Of a DNA stretch of 64,000 nt, positions 40,848 to 49,711 are shown one piece after another (the first letter of the stretch is position 1; each line of letters starts with the position of its first letter). The notes below the pieces were generated by a model, which searched no databases, was not told the DNA's origin, and saw nothing but the letters and a program-made list of their open reading frames with translations. The position numbers and the translations under genes are program-made. This DNA is from Symbiopectobacterium purcellii (GTDB taxonomy: Bacteria; Pseudomonadota; Gammaproteobacteria; Enterobacterales; Enterobacteriaceae), in assembly GCF_019797845.1 (NCBI RefSeq), contig NZ_CP081864.1, positions 2,728,001-2,792,000 of the forward strand. Direction: 5' to 3'.

Positions 40848-42575
40848 TTGACCAGTAACCAACTTGCATGGCAGCATCTGCTGCCCGACCACACGCCTTA
40901 CCAGTCTCTGTTCGATCGGGCAGACAAGCTTGAACCGCTGGATTTTGCTGCGCTTCAGCCCCGACTGGCTGATAGCCTGAAGGTATTTTGCCATCCGCGA
41001 TCGCCGTCGCCCTATATGTTGGTGAAGGCCGAAGAGACCCACGATTACCTCGCGCTCATTACAGGGGCAGTAAGGCATTTGTGCCCACCGATCTCAGCCC
41101 CACGCGGTAGCCGTTATCGCATTGAGCACGATCGGGTTGAGATTGAACCGGCGCAGCAACGTGATGATAATTTTGCGGCCCAGCAGTCATGCGAATTCCA
41201 GGCATGGATCGAAGCAGAACAGTTATTCGGCTGTGTCCGTTATTTTCAGGAACGCATTAGCCTGCAACCCGGCTTATTACACCGTATCAATGGTGGTACG
41301 TTGATCCTGACCGCACGAACGTTGTTAGCACAGCCATTGTTGTGGTTACGCCTGAAGCAGATTATTGCAGAAGGCCTGTATCATTGGCTTTCACCTGATG
41401 AAAGGCGTCCTTTACTTCTCGCTATTCCGCCGATGCCGATGAACATTCGGTTGATTGTGGTCGGCGACCGCGAGAGCCTTGGCGATCTGCACGATATTGA
41501 ACCTGACTTGCGTGACCTGGCGGTTTACGGCGAATTTGAATCCGAATTGCCGCTGATTGACGAAGATGACATGTCACGCTGGTGTGCATACATTAATGCG
41601 CTATGCACCGCCAATCATCTTCCTGCGCTTGCGGTGGATGCCTGGCCTTCACTGCTGCAATTAGCCGTGCGTTACAGCGGCGATCAGGGCAGCCTGCCGC
41701 TTTGCCCACAATGGCTTACACATCAGCTCAAGCACATTGCCATTTACGCTCAGGAAGCGCATATCACCGCTCAAACCATCACGGAGGCAATCGCCGCCCA
41801 ACGCTGGCGAGAAGGCTACCTGGCAGAGCGTATGCATGACGAAATTGAGCTGGGACAGATAGTGATTGAAACCGAGGGGGAAGTTGTTGGTCAAATTAAT
41901 GGACTCTCGGTACTCGAATACCCCGGTCATCCAGTGACATTTGGTGAGCCCACACGCATTAGCTGTGTGGTTCACCCTGGTGATGGTGAATTTACAGATG
42001 TCGATCGCAAAGCAGAACTGGCCGGCAATTTACACGCCAAGGGCATGATGATCATGCAGGCATTTCTGATTTCCGAGTTGGAGCTTGAACAACAGTTGCC
42101 CTTCTCTGCATCGCTGGTGTTTGAGCAGTCCTACAGTGAAGTTGATGGTGACAGTGCGTCGCTGGCGGAATTGTGCGCATTAATCAGCGCCTTGTCACTG
42201 CAACCCATAAATCAACAGCTCGCGATCACCGGTTCTGTCGATCAATTTGGCCGCGTGCAACCCATTGGTGGCGTCAACGAGAAGATTGAAGGCTTCTTCG
42301 AAATTTGTCAGCGTCGAGAACTCACCGGCAATCAGGGTGTCATTATTCCAGCGGCTAATCTTCGTCACTTGAGTCTGAATGCCGATGTGGTAGAGGCCGT
42401 TCGTGCCGGACAATTCCATATCATTCCCGTGGAAACGGTGCCGGAAGCCATCACGTTATTAACGAATATGCTCTATGACGATGAACAGCAGCCCAATCTG
42501 TTGGGCTTGATCAAAGAGCGTATTGCACAATTCTCACCGCCGGAGCGACGCCGCTTCCCGTGGTTTTTTCGGTGA
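40848..42575 (+). CDS. ycbZ: Lon-like protease YcbZ (LonB domain)
   Basis: The 575-aa protein matches E. coli YcbZ (586). The C-terminal Lon protease domain has the catalytic serine in SEVDGDSASLAELCAL and the catalytic lysine in GGVNEKIEGFFEICQRR. The N-terminal part is the AAA-like region without a clear Walker A. The start is TTG at 40848, aligning with the family start (TSNQLAW). It precedes fabA by 90 bp. In E. coli the substrate range is poorly known. Confidence 0.93.
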   Translation: MTSNQLAWQHLLPDHTPYQSLFDRADKLEPLDFAALQPRLADSLKVFCHPRSPSPYMLVKAEETHDYLALITGAVRHLCPPISAPRGSRYRIEHDRVEIEPAQQRDDNFAAQQSCEFQAWIEAEQLFGCVRYFQERISLQPGLLHRINGGTLILTARTLLAQPLLWLRLKQIIAEGLYHWLSPDERRPLLLAIPPMPMNIRLIVVGDRESLGDLHDIEPDLRDLAVYGEFESELPLIDEDDMSRWCAYINALCTANHLPALAVDAWPSLLQLAVRYSGDQGSLPLCPQWLTHQLKHIAIYAQEAHITAQTITEAIAAQRWREGYLAERMHDEIELGQIVIETEGEVVGQINGLSVLEYPGHPVTFGEPTRISCVVHPGDGEFTDVDRKAELAGNLHAKGMMIMQAFLISELELEQQLPFSASLVFEQSYSEVDGDSASLAELCALISALSLQPINQQLAITGSVDQFGRVQPIGGVNEKIEGFFEICQRRELTGNQGVIIPAANLRHLSLNADVVEAVRAGQFHIIPVETVPEAITLLTNMLYDDEQQPNLLGLIKERIAQFSPPERRRFPWFFR

Positions 42576-42577
42576 GA

Positions 42578-42594
42578 AACTGGTTTAACCAGAC
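42578..42594. promoter_or_regulatory. Putative FadR site upstream of fabA
   Basis: AACTGGTTTAACCAGAC contains the inverted repeat CTGGT-TTA-ACCAG and fits the FadR consensus. FadR activates fabA in E. coli from about this position. It begins 3 bp after the ycbZ stop. Confidence 0.75.
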
Positions 42595-42609
42595 GTTTCT
42601 GGGTTGCTC

Positions 42610-42627
42610 AGCTTACAGGTGTAAGCT
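42610..42627. promoter_or_regulatory. Putative FabR operator upstream of fabA
   Basis: The perfect 18-bp palindrome AGCTTACAGGTGTAAGCT resembles the FabR sites of fabA and fabB in gammaproteobacteria. FabR is a TetR-type repressor that senses the unsaturated/saturated acyl pool. It lies 39 bp before the fabA start, downstream of the FadR-like site. Confidence 0.72.
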
Positions 42628-42665
42628 AACCTGCGTGCTTCACTAGAATAAGGCTTACTGAGAAT

Positions 42666-43184
42666 ATGGTAGATAAACGCGAATCTTATACGAAAGAAGA
42701 CCTTCTTGCCTCTAGCCGTGGTGAACTGTTCGGCCCTGAAGGCCCACAGTTGCCTGCCCCAAACATGTTGATGATGGATCGTGTCGTCAAAATGACGGAA
42801 GACGGTGGCAATCACGGCAAAGGCTACGTTGAAGCCGAATTGGATATTACTCCCGACCTGTGGTTCTTTGGTTGCCACTTTATCGGCGATCCGGTGATGC
42901 CTGGTTGCCTGGGACTGGATGCCATGTGGCAGTTGGTCGGGTTCTATCTCGGCTGGCTGGGCGGTGAAGGTAAAGGCCGTGCGCTGGGCGTGGGTGAAGT
43001 GAAATTCACTGGGCAGGTCTTGCCGACGGCTAAAAAAGTCACCTACCGTATTCACTTCAAGCGCGTTATCAATCGCCGTTTGGTGATGGGCATTGCCGAT
43101 GGTGAAGTGTTGGTTGATGGAAAGCAGATCTACACAGCTAACGAATTAAAAGTGGGCCTGTTCAAAGACACTACCGCGTTCTAA
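42666..43184 (+). CDS. fabA: FabA, 3-hydroxydecanoyl-ACP dehydratase/isomerase
   Basis: The 172-aa protein (E. coli 172) has the hot-dog fold with the catalytic His71 in [16 protein letters not shown] and Asp85 in [10 protein letters not shown]. It dehydrates 3-hydroxydecanoyl-ACP and isomerises the product to cis-3-decenoyl-ACP, the branch point for unsaturated fatty acids. Regulation by FadR and FabR is suggested by two operators upstream. Confidence 0.97.
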   Translation: MVDKRESYTKEDLLASSRGELFGPEGPQLPAPNMLMMDRVVKMTEDGGNHGKGYVEAELDITPDLWFFGCHFIGDPVMPGCLGLDAMWQLVGFYLGWLGGEGKGRALGVGEVKFTGQVLPTAKKVTYRIHFKRVINRRLVMGIADGEVLVDGKQIYTANELKVGLFKDTTAF

Positions 43185-43233
43185 TCGCAACATGTGGACG
43201 GGTTTCCCCACCGTCCACACCTTCCTCGCTCAG

Positions 43234-43899
43234 CTACAATGCGGCTCGCTTTATCTGCACTTCATGACCAATCGACTCGCACACGTCTGCCGGGATTTTC
43301 AGTTCCTGCGCGAGGGCATTAAGGTAACTTTTCTCCATAAAGTGGTCGACATCTATTACCGCACAGCTTAAGAAGTAGACCTCCAACGCTTCTTCTTCAT
43401 TCTTAACCCCATTAGCTAACCGTGCGGGATCTAGCGGTTGGTCGATAGCGTCTTGTATCCAGGTTTCAGCTTCTGCGCCCAGTTGAAGTTCATGGACGTT
43501 CTCTTTTATGCGTTGCTGCTCTGTAGCATCGATATGCCCATCGCTCTTGGCCGCAAAAACCAATGCCATGATCAAACGACGGGCACGCACGTTGTCACTG
43601 GATGACTGCGCGCCGAAGTCGGCATCCTCGACGTGGGTATCACGCACCCGCTTTTTGTATTGGTTCCACAGCATAACGCCAGCCGCAGCGCTTCCACCGA
43701 TGATCAAGGCATTTTTACCCAGTGACCCCAGCATCTTTCTTGTAGATTTGTTCGACAGCAACACCCCCGCCAACCCACCAAACGCTGCAGGTTTTAGCAT
43801 ATCCCCCAGATTGCCACTTTTAGCGCTGCTCGCTGCCGAGCCCGTTTTTGCTCCCGCAGCCCCCAGGAGTGTTTGTATCTGTTGCATCCATTGACTCAT
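43234..43899 (-). CDS. DUF533 / TerB-like protein (YebE family)
   Basis: From the ATG at 43899 (GGGGAG upstream) the protein is 221 aa, similar to E. coli YebE (219). A Gly/Ala-rich N-terminal part with a hydrophobic segment (NALIIGGSAAAGVMLWNQYK) precedes a TerB-like domain (MALVFAAKSDGHIDATEQQRI, VKNEEEALEVYFLSCAVIDVDHFMEKSYL). It is probably an inner-membrane protein; YebE is a Cpx/stress-induced protein in E. coli. The open frame runs 93 codons further upstream, but without family similarity. Confidence 0.88.
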   Translation of the reverse strand: MSQWMQQIQTLLGAAGAKTGSAASSAKSGNLGDMLKPAAFGGLAGVLLSNKSTRKMLGSLGKNALIIGGSAAAGVMLWNQYKKRVRDTHVEDADFGAQSSSDNVRARRLIMALVFAAKSDGHIDATEQQRIKENVHELQLGAEAETWIQDAIDQPLDPARLANGVKNEEEALEVYFLSCAVIDVDHFMEKSYLNALAQELKIPADVCESIGHEVQIKRAAL

Positions 43900-44165
43900 T
43901 GCCGTCTCCCCGATGTCGGTATCATTATCATCTGCGCTCGTCAGGCGAGCGGTACCTGTATCTATGCATAGTAGAGCCTCTTGTGCTGGTTGTTTGTCAG
44001 GTAATGTATAACAATGAAAATGTGGCACAGGCCCGGTTTTGCCACTGGAAAGGCAATTCTGCGCTGGGATGATTTGCGCTTTATTTTTGACAAGGTATAC
44101 TGCACCCATAGAAATGAAATAGTGTTTTAGTATTTTTAGTTGTCCGTCACAATAAAGGAACGAAC

Positions 44166-44804
44166 ATGAAAATTGCATTGATTAACGAGAACAGCCAGGC
44201 TGCCAAGAACGCTATCATTGCCGAAGCGCTGACTAAAGCCGTTGCACCGCAAGGTCACACCGTATACAACTACGGTCAGTACGCCGTTGATGACGCTGCA
44301 CAACTGACCTACATCCAGAACGGTATTCTGGCAGCTATCCTGCTGAACTCTGGTGCTGCTGATTTCGTGGTAACCGGTTGCGGTACCGGCCAGGGGGCGA
44401 TGCTGGCCTGTAACTCTTTCCCGGGTGTGATCTGTGGTCTGGTTGTTGACCCGTCCGATGCCTACCTGTTCTCCCAGATCAACAACGGTAACGCCGTTTC
44501 TCTGCCGTATGCCAAAGGCTTCGGCTGGGGCGCTGAGCTGAACCTGGAAAACCTGTTCACTCAACGGTTCAAAGAAGAAGGTGGCCGTGGCTACCCGAGC
44601 GACCGCGTTGTTCCGCAACAGCGTAACAAGAAGATCCTGGACGCAGTGAAAGAAGTTACCTATAACGATCTGATCTCCATCCTGAAAGGCTTGGATCAGG
44701 ATCTGGTTAAAGGTGCTATTTCTGGTGCTAAATTCCAGGAATACTTCTTTGCCAACAGCAAAGATGCAGAACTGACCAGCTTTATCAAATCGCTGCTGGC
44801 ATAA
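44166..44804 (+). CDS. RpiB/LacA/LacB family sugar-phosphate isomerase
   Basis: The 212-aa protein starts MKIALINENSQAAKNAIIAE and shows VVTGCGTGQGAMLACNSFPGVICGLV, the family's substrate-binding loop with the catalytic-type cysteine. It is longer than RpiB (149 aa) by a C-terminal extension. This form is common in Pectobacterium and Dickeya, where it is thought to act on sugar acids or keto-sugars from pectin or related catabolism; the substrate is not established. AAGGAA precedes the ATG. Codon use is strongly biased, so expression may be high. Confidence 0.86.
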   Translation: MKIALINENSQAAKNAIIAEALTKAVAPQGHTVYNYGQYAVDDAAQLTYIQNGILAAILLNSGAADFVVTGCGTGQGAMLACNSFPGVICGLVVDPSDAYLFSQINNGNAVSLPYAKGFGWGAELNLENLFTQRFKEEGGRGYPSDRVVPQQRNKKILDAVKEVTYNDLISILKGLDQDLVKGAISGAKFQEYFFANSKDAELTSFIKSLLA

Positions 44805-44839
44805 TTCCCCTAAAGGGAAAATTGCGGTACCGGTTTATC

Positions 44840-44870
44840 AACCGCAGGTGGAAACACCTGCGGTTTTTTT
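44840..44870 (+). terminator. Terminator of the RpiB-like gene
   Basis: AACCGCAGGTG-GAAA-CACCTGCGGTTTTTTT: an 11-bp stem with a tetraloop and T tract, 36 bp after the stop. Confidence 0.93.
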
Positions 44871-44984
44871 ATGCACCAGCCAGTGCTTTTACATGTCGAC
44901 CGCCGTGTTATCACATTCTATCCAGCCCATTTCCCCTTAGGCGTTCACTGTGTAATCAGATGCGTGAAATCCATAAAATTCTGC

Positions 44985-45013
44985 TTGACCGAAAGCAGCC
45001 GACTCCCTATAGT
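44985..45013 (+). promoter_or_regulatory. sigma-70 promoter of tRNA-Ser(GGA)
   Basis: TTGACC (44985-44990) and TATAGT (45008-45013) are 17 bp apart. A GC-rich discriminator (ACCGCCCC) follows, which suggests stringent control. Confidence 0.9.
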
Positions 45014-45044
45014 ACCGCCCCGTTGCCCTTGAACGGTAACCCCC

Positions 45045-45134
45045 GGTGAGGTGTCTGAGTGGCTGAAGGAGCACGCCTGGAAAGTGTGTATACGTGAAAG
45101 CGTATCGAGGGTTCGAACCCCTCTCTCACCGCCA
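45045..45134 (+). tRNA. tRNA-Ser(GGA)
   Basis: The 90-nt sequence folds as a class II tRNA: GGTGAGG acceptor, D arm, anticodon stem-loop CACGCCTGGAAAGTGTG with anticodon GGA, a long variable arm, GGTTCGAACC in the T arm and an encoded CCA. It reads UCC and UCU serine codons. Confidence 0.97.
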
Positions 45135-45142
45135 TATAAAAG

Positions 45143-45172
45143 AACGCCCCTGAGCAATCAGGGGCGTTTTTG
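45143..45172 (+). terminator. Terminator of tRNA-Ser(GGA)
   Basis: AACGCCCCTGA / TCAGGGGCGTT with a 4-nt loop and a T tract, 9 bp after the tRNA. Confidence 0.93.
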
Positions 45173-45197
45173 CTTTTAGCGTACAGCCAGATTCTTA

Positions 45198-46857
45198 TTA
45201 CCCCGGCTGAAAGCGCTGATACAAATGTATCCCCAACAGCATGGTTGCCAGACTTACCGTCATTGCCACCGTTGCCATCGCCATTCCCTGCCCTACAGAC
45301 CCTTGCTCAAACTGTCGCCAGATAAAGATCGCAGTGGTTTGCACCCCTGCCGGAGCCAAAAGTAATGAGGTCACCAACTCACGAACGGCTACGGCAAACA
45401 CCAGTAACATCGCCGCCAGCACGCTGGGGAAGACCAGCGGTGCCACCACATAGCGCAATGCCCTCAGCGTCGAGGCACCGTGAACGCGTGCAGCAGCTTC
45501 CAGGTTAGGGCCAAGTTGGCGTAATGCCGCACTCACATAGCGGATGGGATAAGGCAACAGCAAGCAACTGTACGCCAACAGGAGAATCACCCAGGTGTTG
45601 TAGGGCGTAACCGGCCAAAAGCTTCGGTTCCATGCCAATATCAGCCCCACACCGACCACAATGCCAGGAAGCGCCACAGGCAACAGAGAGAGGCCATCCA
45701 ATAGCGCTGCACCGCGAACGCGTCTCACCGTTACCAGCCAGGCAACCAATGTGCCGACAATCCCTGTCAGTAGCGCAGTGCCACTTGCCAACCCTATGCT
45801 GCTTGAGAGCGCACTCAACGCTTGATTCTCACCACTCAGCACGGCACTGAAATGCCGGAGCGTCACATTGTCTGCCGATAACCCACCGGATAGCGTGCCG
45901 GAAAAGGCGGTTGCCAGCATAGCGCTCACGGGAATGCCTACCGCAATCAGCGCCACGCAAGAGAACAGCGCCACGATAGGCAACGTCCAGCGGCCCGGAT
46001 TGCGAATCACAATCGTCGCAGGCTTCCCAGTAATGGTGCCCACGTCTTTTGCCGCCGTGAGTGCGCGCTGAACCGTATAGGCCGTCAATGCCAATGCAAC
46101 CAACAGCAACGACAATACGGCTGCGCCGGAAAGATCAATGGGCCAATCAGCAAGGCGCTGCTCAATACCGGTGGTCAATGCCTGGATTCCCCGCATGCGG
46201 TCCAATCGCGGCTGGCACACCGTACTCCTCGATTGCCAGCGCAAACGCCAGCAGACAACTGGCTGCAATCGCCGGTAATGCCAGCGGTAAGGTAATACGA
46301 AAAAATGCCGCCCACGGACCCGCGCCATGTACCCGAGCAACATCCGCAAGGCGCCCACCGTGACTCGCCATACTGCGCGAGACGGCAAAGTAGACGACAG
46401 GGAAAATATTCAACGCCATCACTATCGCCATGCCCGGCAATGAGAACAGCAGCGTATTAAACTTGAACGAGAAAATCTGTTCCAGATAGCCGCGCGTTTG
46501 CAAGGCAAGCATCCACGACAGCGCCGAAATATATGGAGGGATCAAAAAGGGAATTAAAAATAACAAATCCCACACCCGAGCACAGGGAATATGGAACAAC
46601 CCGCGCAAAGTGCCTAGCGTTACTCCTAATAAGCCACTCAGCAACGCCACACCGATACCAATGCCGAAAGTATTTGAGAGCAAGGGACCAATACGCGGAT
46701 CCTGCGCCACGGCAACAAATGCGCTCAACGGCTCACGCATCGAGCCTTCATCCAGCCCAGGGAAAACGGCTTGCAGCACCACAAAGATAACGGGAACCCC
46801 CACCAGCACGAAAAGTATTGCCACCGTCACCAGTGGCAATAATGCAAAACCTCTCAT
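45198..46857 (-). pseudogene. ABC transporter permease (FbpB-type, two-domain) with a frameshift
   Basis: The start is the ATG at 46857 with AGGAG upstream. The first half encodes six or so helices and the coupling-loop EAA motif (DVARVHGAGPWAAFFRITLPLALPA) and stops at 46162. The second half, in another frame from about 46190 to 45198, has a second set of helices and a second EAA motif (EAAARVHGASTLRALRYVVAPLVFP). Restoring the frame gives about 552 aa, normal for fused FbpB/ThiP-type permeases. The break is at a CCCC run, 46189-46192 (one base too many). As read, the permease is truncated after one domain. It is the last gene of a three-gene import operon. Confidence 0.87.
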
Positions 46858-46898
46858 GTTTTACTCCTGCGCCAGCGTTGCGCTGGCGCTGTTGATCC

Positions 46899-47903
46899 TT
46901 AACGTTGCCCGAACTGGCTCGCAAACCGCGCCAGAATAGCGTTTCGTGAAGTGCTGGCGGCATCGCCTTCTGGGAGTAACGTCAGGGATTTAAACAGAGG
47001 GCGTTTGGCATCAATATCCTGACGCGCAGGCATCAACCAGGCCTCTGCAACCGCCTCCTGCCCCGCAGGTGAAAGCACATAATCGACAAACGCTTTTGCT
47101 TGGTCCTGATGCTGACTGCTTTTCAGAATCATCATCGGACGCGGTGCAATCGCCGTGCCGCTGGTGGGGAAAATCACTTTGATCGACTCCCCCTGCTCAA
47201 CGCTGTTATAGGCCACGTAATCCACTGCACCAAACACGGCAGCCTTGGCCCCTTGCAGCACCGGTGTCAACGCTTGCGCGTTAGGACCCGCCACGATCAT
47301 GCCGTTATTCTTCAAGGCATCAAACAGCTTCCAAGCGTTCTCGCCTTGCGCATTTTGTAAACCGATAATCAGGTCTAGCGAAGCCCCTGACAGTGCCGGA
47401 TCGGGGGTTGTCACCTTATCTTTGAATGCAAGCTGTGCCAAATCCTGCCAATCTTTCGGCTCTGGAGTGCCACTCTTGCTGTTCCACACAATGCCCAATG
47501 CAGAAATGCCCTGAGCAACGTAATAAGGGGTTTTAAACGGTGCAGGCACCTGGGCTGCATTTTTACTTTCATAGGGCAGTAACCAGCCACGCTGCTGCAA
47601 ATCCGTTGCGGTATCCCATGAGGCAGAGATCAACACATCAGCACGTGGGTTTGCTTGTTCAGCATCAAGCCTGGCCATGACTTTGCCAGTGGTGGCTTGA
47701 AAAATATCGACTTTAACGCCAGTTTCCTTTTCAAACCCAGCAGCCAGCTTACTGCTCAACGATCCTGGCCCTGCGGTATACACCGTCAATGCCAGCGCAC
47801 TGCTGCTTGCCATGACCAAAGAAAGCGCCATACCTGTGAATACTCCTGATGTTAACGTTTTACTGAGATAAACTGTGCTGCTGTTTATTGTGTTCATGTT
47901 CAT
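46899..47903 (-). CDS. ABC transporter periplasmic binding protein (iron/phosphonate type)
   Basis: The 334-aa protein has a long signal peptide ending SSSALA before LTVYTAGPGSLSSKLAAGFEKETG, the start of family 1 (FbpA/AfuA/PhnS-like) binding proteins. ATTGKVMARLDAEQANPRADVLISAS and LSPAGQEAVAEAWLMPARQDI are typical. Ligands in this family are ferric iron, thiamine or 2-aminoethylphosphonate; the ligand cannot be read from sequence. GGGGAG precedes the ATG at 47903. It lies between the ATPase (12 bp) and permease (41 bp). Confidence 0.88.
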   Translation of the reverse strand: MNMNTINSSTVYLSKTLTSGVFTGMALSLVMASSSALALTVYTAGPGSLSSKLAAGFEKETGVKVDIFQATTGKVMARLDAEQANPRADVLISASWDTATDLQQRGWLLPYESKNAAQVPAPFKTPYYVAQGISALGIVWNSKSGTPEPKDWQDLAQLAFKDKVTTPDPALSGASLDLIIGLQNAQGENAWKLFDALKNNGMIVAGPNAQALTPVLQGAKAAVFGAVDYVAYNSVEQGESIKVIFPTSGTAIAPRPMMILKSSQHQDQAKAFVDYVLSPAGQEAVAEAWLMPARQDIDAKRPLFKSLTLLPEGDAASTSRNAILARFASQFGQR

Positions 47904-47915
47904 CGTATAACTCCC

Positions 47916-48602
47916 CTACTCTGCATTTAAGGTGGAAACGGAGACCAGTTGACCCGCGGATAAGGTCGCAATCGCATCCGCCATGGTGTTCGCCTCTTCG
48001 CGGTCGTGCGTGACATACACCGCTGTCGTGCCTAGCTGACGAAGTAACACCGACATCTCTTTACTGAGCGACTCGCGGAGATCGCGAGCAAGATTGGAAA
48101 GCGGTTCATCGAACAGCAGGATTCGTGGCTCGGCCACGACGGCACGCGCCAAAGCGACGCGCTGTTGTTGCCCGCCCGACAACGCAGCGGGATAGCGATC
48201 GGCCAAGGTATCCAGCCCAACACGCTCCAAAGCGGCATCCGTTTTCTCTTTACGGCGCGCCGCGTTTAGTCCGCGCATCTTCAACGGAAAGGCAACGTTC
48301 TCACGCACCGTCATATGCGGCCATAACGCATAATCCTGAAACACCATGCCTAAATCACGTTGCTCCGGCGGTGCGCTAAAACGCGCCTCAGCGACCCGAA
48401 CGCCAGCGAAGTCAATGTTGCCATCCGTCGGTTGCAGCAGCCCTGCCAGCAGTTTGAGCAGCGTGCTTTTGCCACAACCGGATGGGCCTAACAACGCAAG
48501 CACCGTCCCGGCAGGTACGTGCAGATCGATGTCACGCAGAATCGGTTGCTGCGCAATGTGGAAACAAAGGCCGCTAACCGTGATATCAACCGAGCGGTTC
48601 AT
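47916..48602 (-). CDS. ABC transporter ATP-binding protein
   Basis: From the ATG at 48602 the protein has 228 aa. Walker A is LGPSGCGKSTLL, the Q-loop MVFQDYALWPHM, the signature LSGGQQQR, and Walker B ILLFDEPLSNL. The D-loop reads SNLARDLRE, where the normal SNLD aspartate is replaced by alanine, which is unusual and may weaken catalysis. The protein also lacks the C-terminal regulatory domain of FbpC-type ATPases. It is the first recognised gene of the importer operon; a 45-codon frame overlaps its start (ATGA). Confidence 0.87.
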   Translation of the reverse strand: MNRSVDITVSGLCFHIAQQPILRDIDLHVPAGTVLALLGPSGCGKSTLLKLLAGLLQPTDGNIDFAGVRVAEARFSAPPEQRDLGMVFQDYALWPHMTVRENVAFPLKMRGLNAARRKEKTDAALERVGLDTLADRYPAALSGGQQQRVALARAVVAEPRILLFDEPLSNLARDLRESLSKEMSVLLRQLGTTAVYVTHDREEANTMADAIATLSAGQLVSVSTLNAE

Positions 48603-48736
48603 CGCTCTGCTCCGCGTGATACACGATAGAGATGTGGTGCAACCCGGCATTGCCATGACGGCAACGCGAGATAACGCAGTGGGGAGAACAGGCGTGTAAA
48701 AACCGCCTGCCAATAAAGCAGGAAAGACATAAACAT
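48599..48736 (-). CDS. Small 45-aa frame overlapping the ABC ATPase start
   Basis: The minus strand from the ATG at 48736 encodes MFMSFLLYWQAVFTRLFSPL and a basic tail, ending with TGA that overlaps the ATPase ATG (ATGA). AGAGGA lies 8 nt upstream. The protein is hydrophobic at the start and Arg-rich at the end, perhaps a small membrane peptide. The overlap suggests translational coupling. I do not recognise it; a leader peptide or a chance frame are both possible. Confidence 0.45.
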   Translation of the reverse strand: MFMSFLLYWQAVFTRLFSPLRYLALPSWQCRVAPHLYRVSRGAER

Positions 48737-48883
48737 ACGGGCATCCTCTTTGGGACTTTATATCGGAATCCGTAGGGTAAGAAAGCAATGCGACGGCGTG
48801 ATGACAGAAAAAAGACGCTGGCGTTTCAGACGCACAGGTCTATCAACGTAGGAGCGGAGGACCGCACAGCAAGAGAGGAAACG

Positions 48884-48916
48884 CTGCCGTCAGCGTAAGC
48901 CACTACGTGACGGCAG
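48884..48916 (-). terminator. Hairpin after phoH, probable terminator
   Basis: CTGCCGTCA / TGACGGCAG with a 15-nt loop, 7 bp after the phoH stop on the minus strand; the T tract is weak. Confidence 0.6.
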
Positions 48917-48922
48917 GATATA

Positions 48923-49711
48923 TCAGTTATAGGCGAACAGCGTGCGCTGGCACAATGACGAGCGAACGCAATCCGATGCGCGGAACGAAACAATGCCAAT
49001 CATGTCATCGTCCTGAAAACGATCCAATGCATCCTGCAAACCGGATTTCACCCCAACGGGCAAATCACATTGCGTAATATCCCCATTAACAATCACCGTG
49101 ACATTTTCACCCAGACGGGTCAGAAACATCTTCATCTGATTTACCGTGACATTCTGTGCTTCATCAAGAATGACCACGGCATTTTCAAATGTACGCCCGC
49201 GCATATAGGCAAACGGCGCGATTTCCACTTTTCCAATCTCCGGGCGTAAACAGTATTGCAAGAACGATGCGCCAAGGCGTCGCTGCAATACGTCATATAC
49301 CGGGCGGAAATAGGGAGCAAACTTATCAGTAATGTCACCAGGTAAAAAACCAAGATCCTCATCAGCCTGTAATACCGGCCGGGTAACAATTATCCTTTCA
49401 ACCTCTTTATGAATCAGCGCTTCAGCCGCTTTGGCCGCACTGAGAAACGTTTTGCCACACCCCGCCTCACCGGTGGCAAAGATTAACTGTTTATTTTCTA
49501 TTGCAGACAAGTAATGCTCCTGGGCGATGGTACGCGCGGCAATCGGTGACGTATCGCGATTTTCTCGCGCCATACCGATAGCTTCAATTACCCCCATCTG
49601 AACCAGAGAAGTGACCGATTCTTCTTCACGCTGACGATGACTGCGTGAATCACGACGAATAACGCGTTTAGCTTCACGACGCGCTTTGATCACTGCTTTT
49701 TGTCTTCCCAT
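48923..49711 (-). CDS. phoH: PhoH, ATP-binding protein
   Basis: The 262-aa protein matches the E. coli PhoH core over its length: MGRQKAVIKARREAKRVIRR, Walker A TGEAGCGKTFLS at 80-91, RPVLQADEDLGFLPGD, Walker B AVVILDEAQNVT and the SLCQRTLFAY end. PhoH is a cytoplasmic ATPase with RNA helicase-like relatives; its exact role is unclear, and in E. coli it is under PhoB. I did not find a convincing Pho box upstream. Confidence 0.94.
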   Translation of the reverse strand: MGRQKAVIKARREAKRVIRRDSRSHRQREEESVTSLVQMGVIEAIGMARENRDTSPIAARTIAQEHYLSAIENKQLIFATGEAGCGKTFLSAAKAAEALIHKEVERIIVTRPVLQADEDLGFLPGDITDKFAPYFRPVYDVLQRRLGASFLQYCLRPEIGKVEIAPFAYMRGRTFENAVVILDEAQNVTVNQMKMFLTRLGENVTVIVNGDITQCDLPVGVKSGLQDALDRFQDDDMIGIVSFRASDCVRSSLCQRTLFAYN

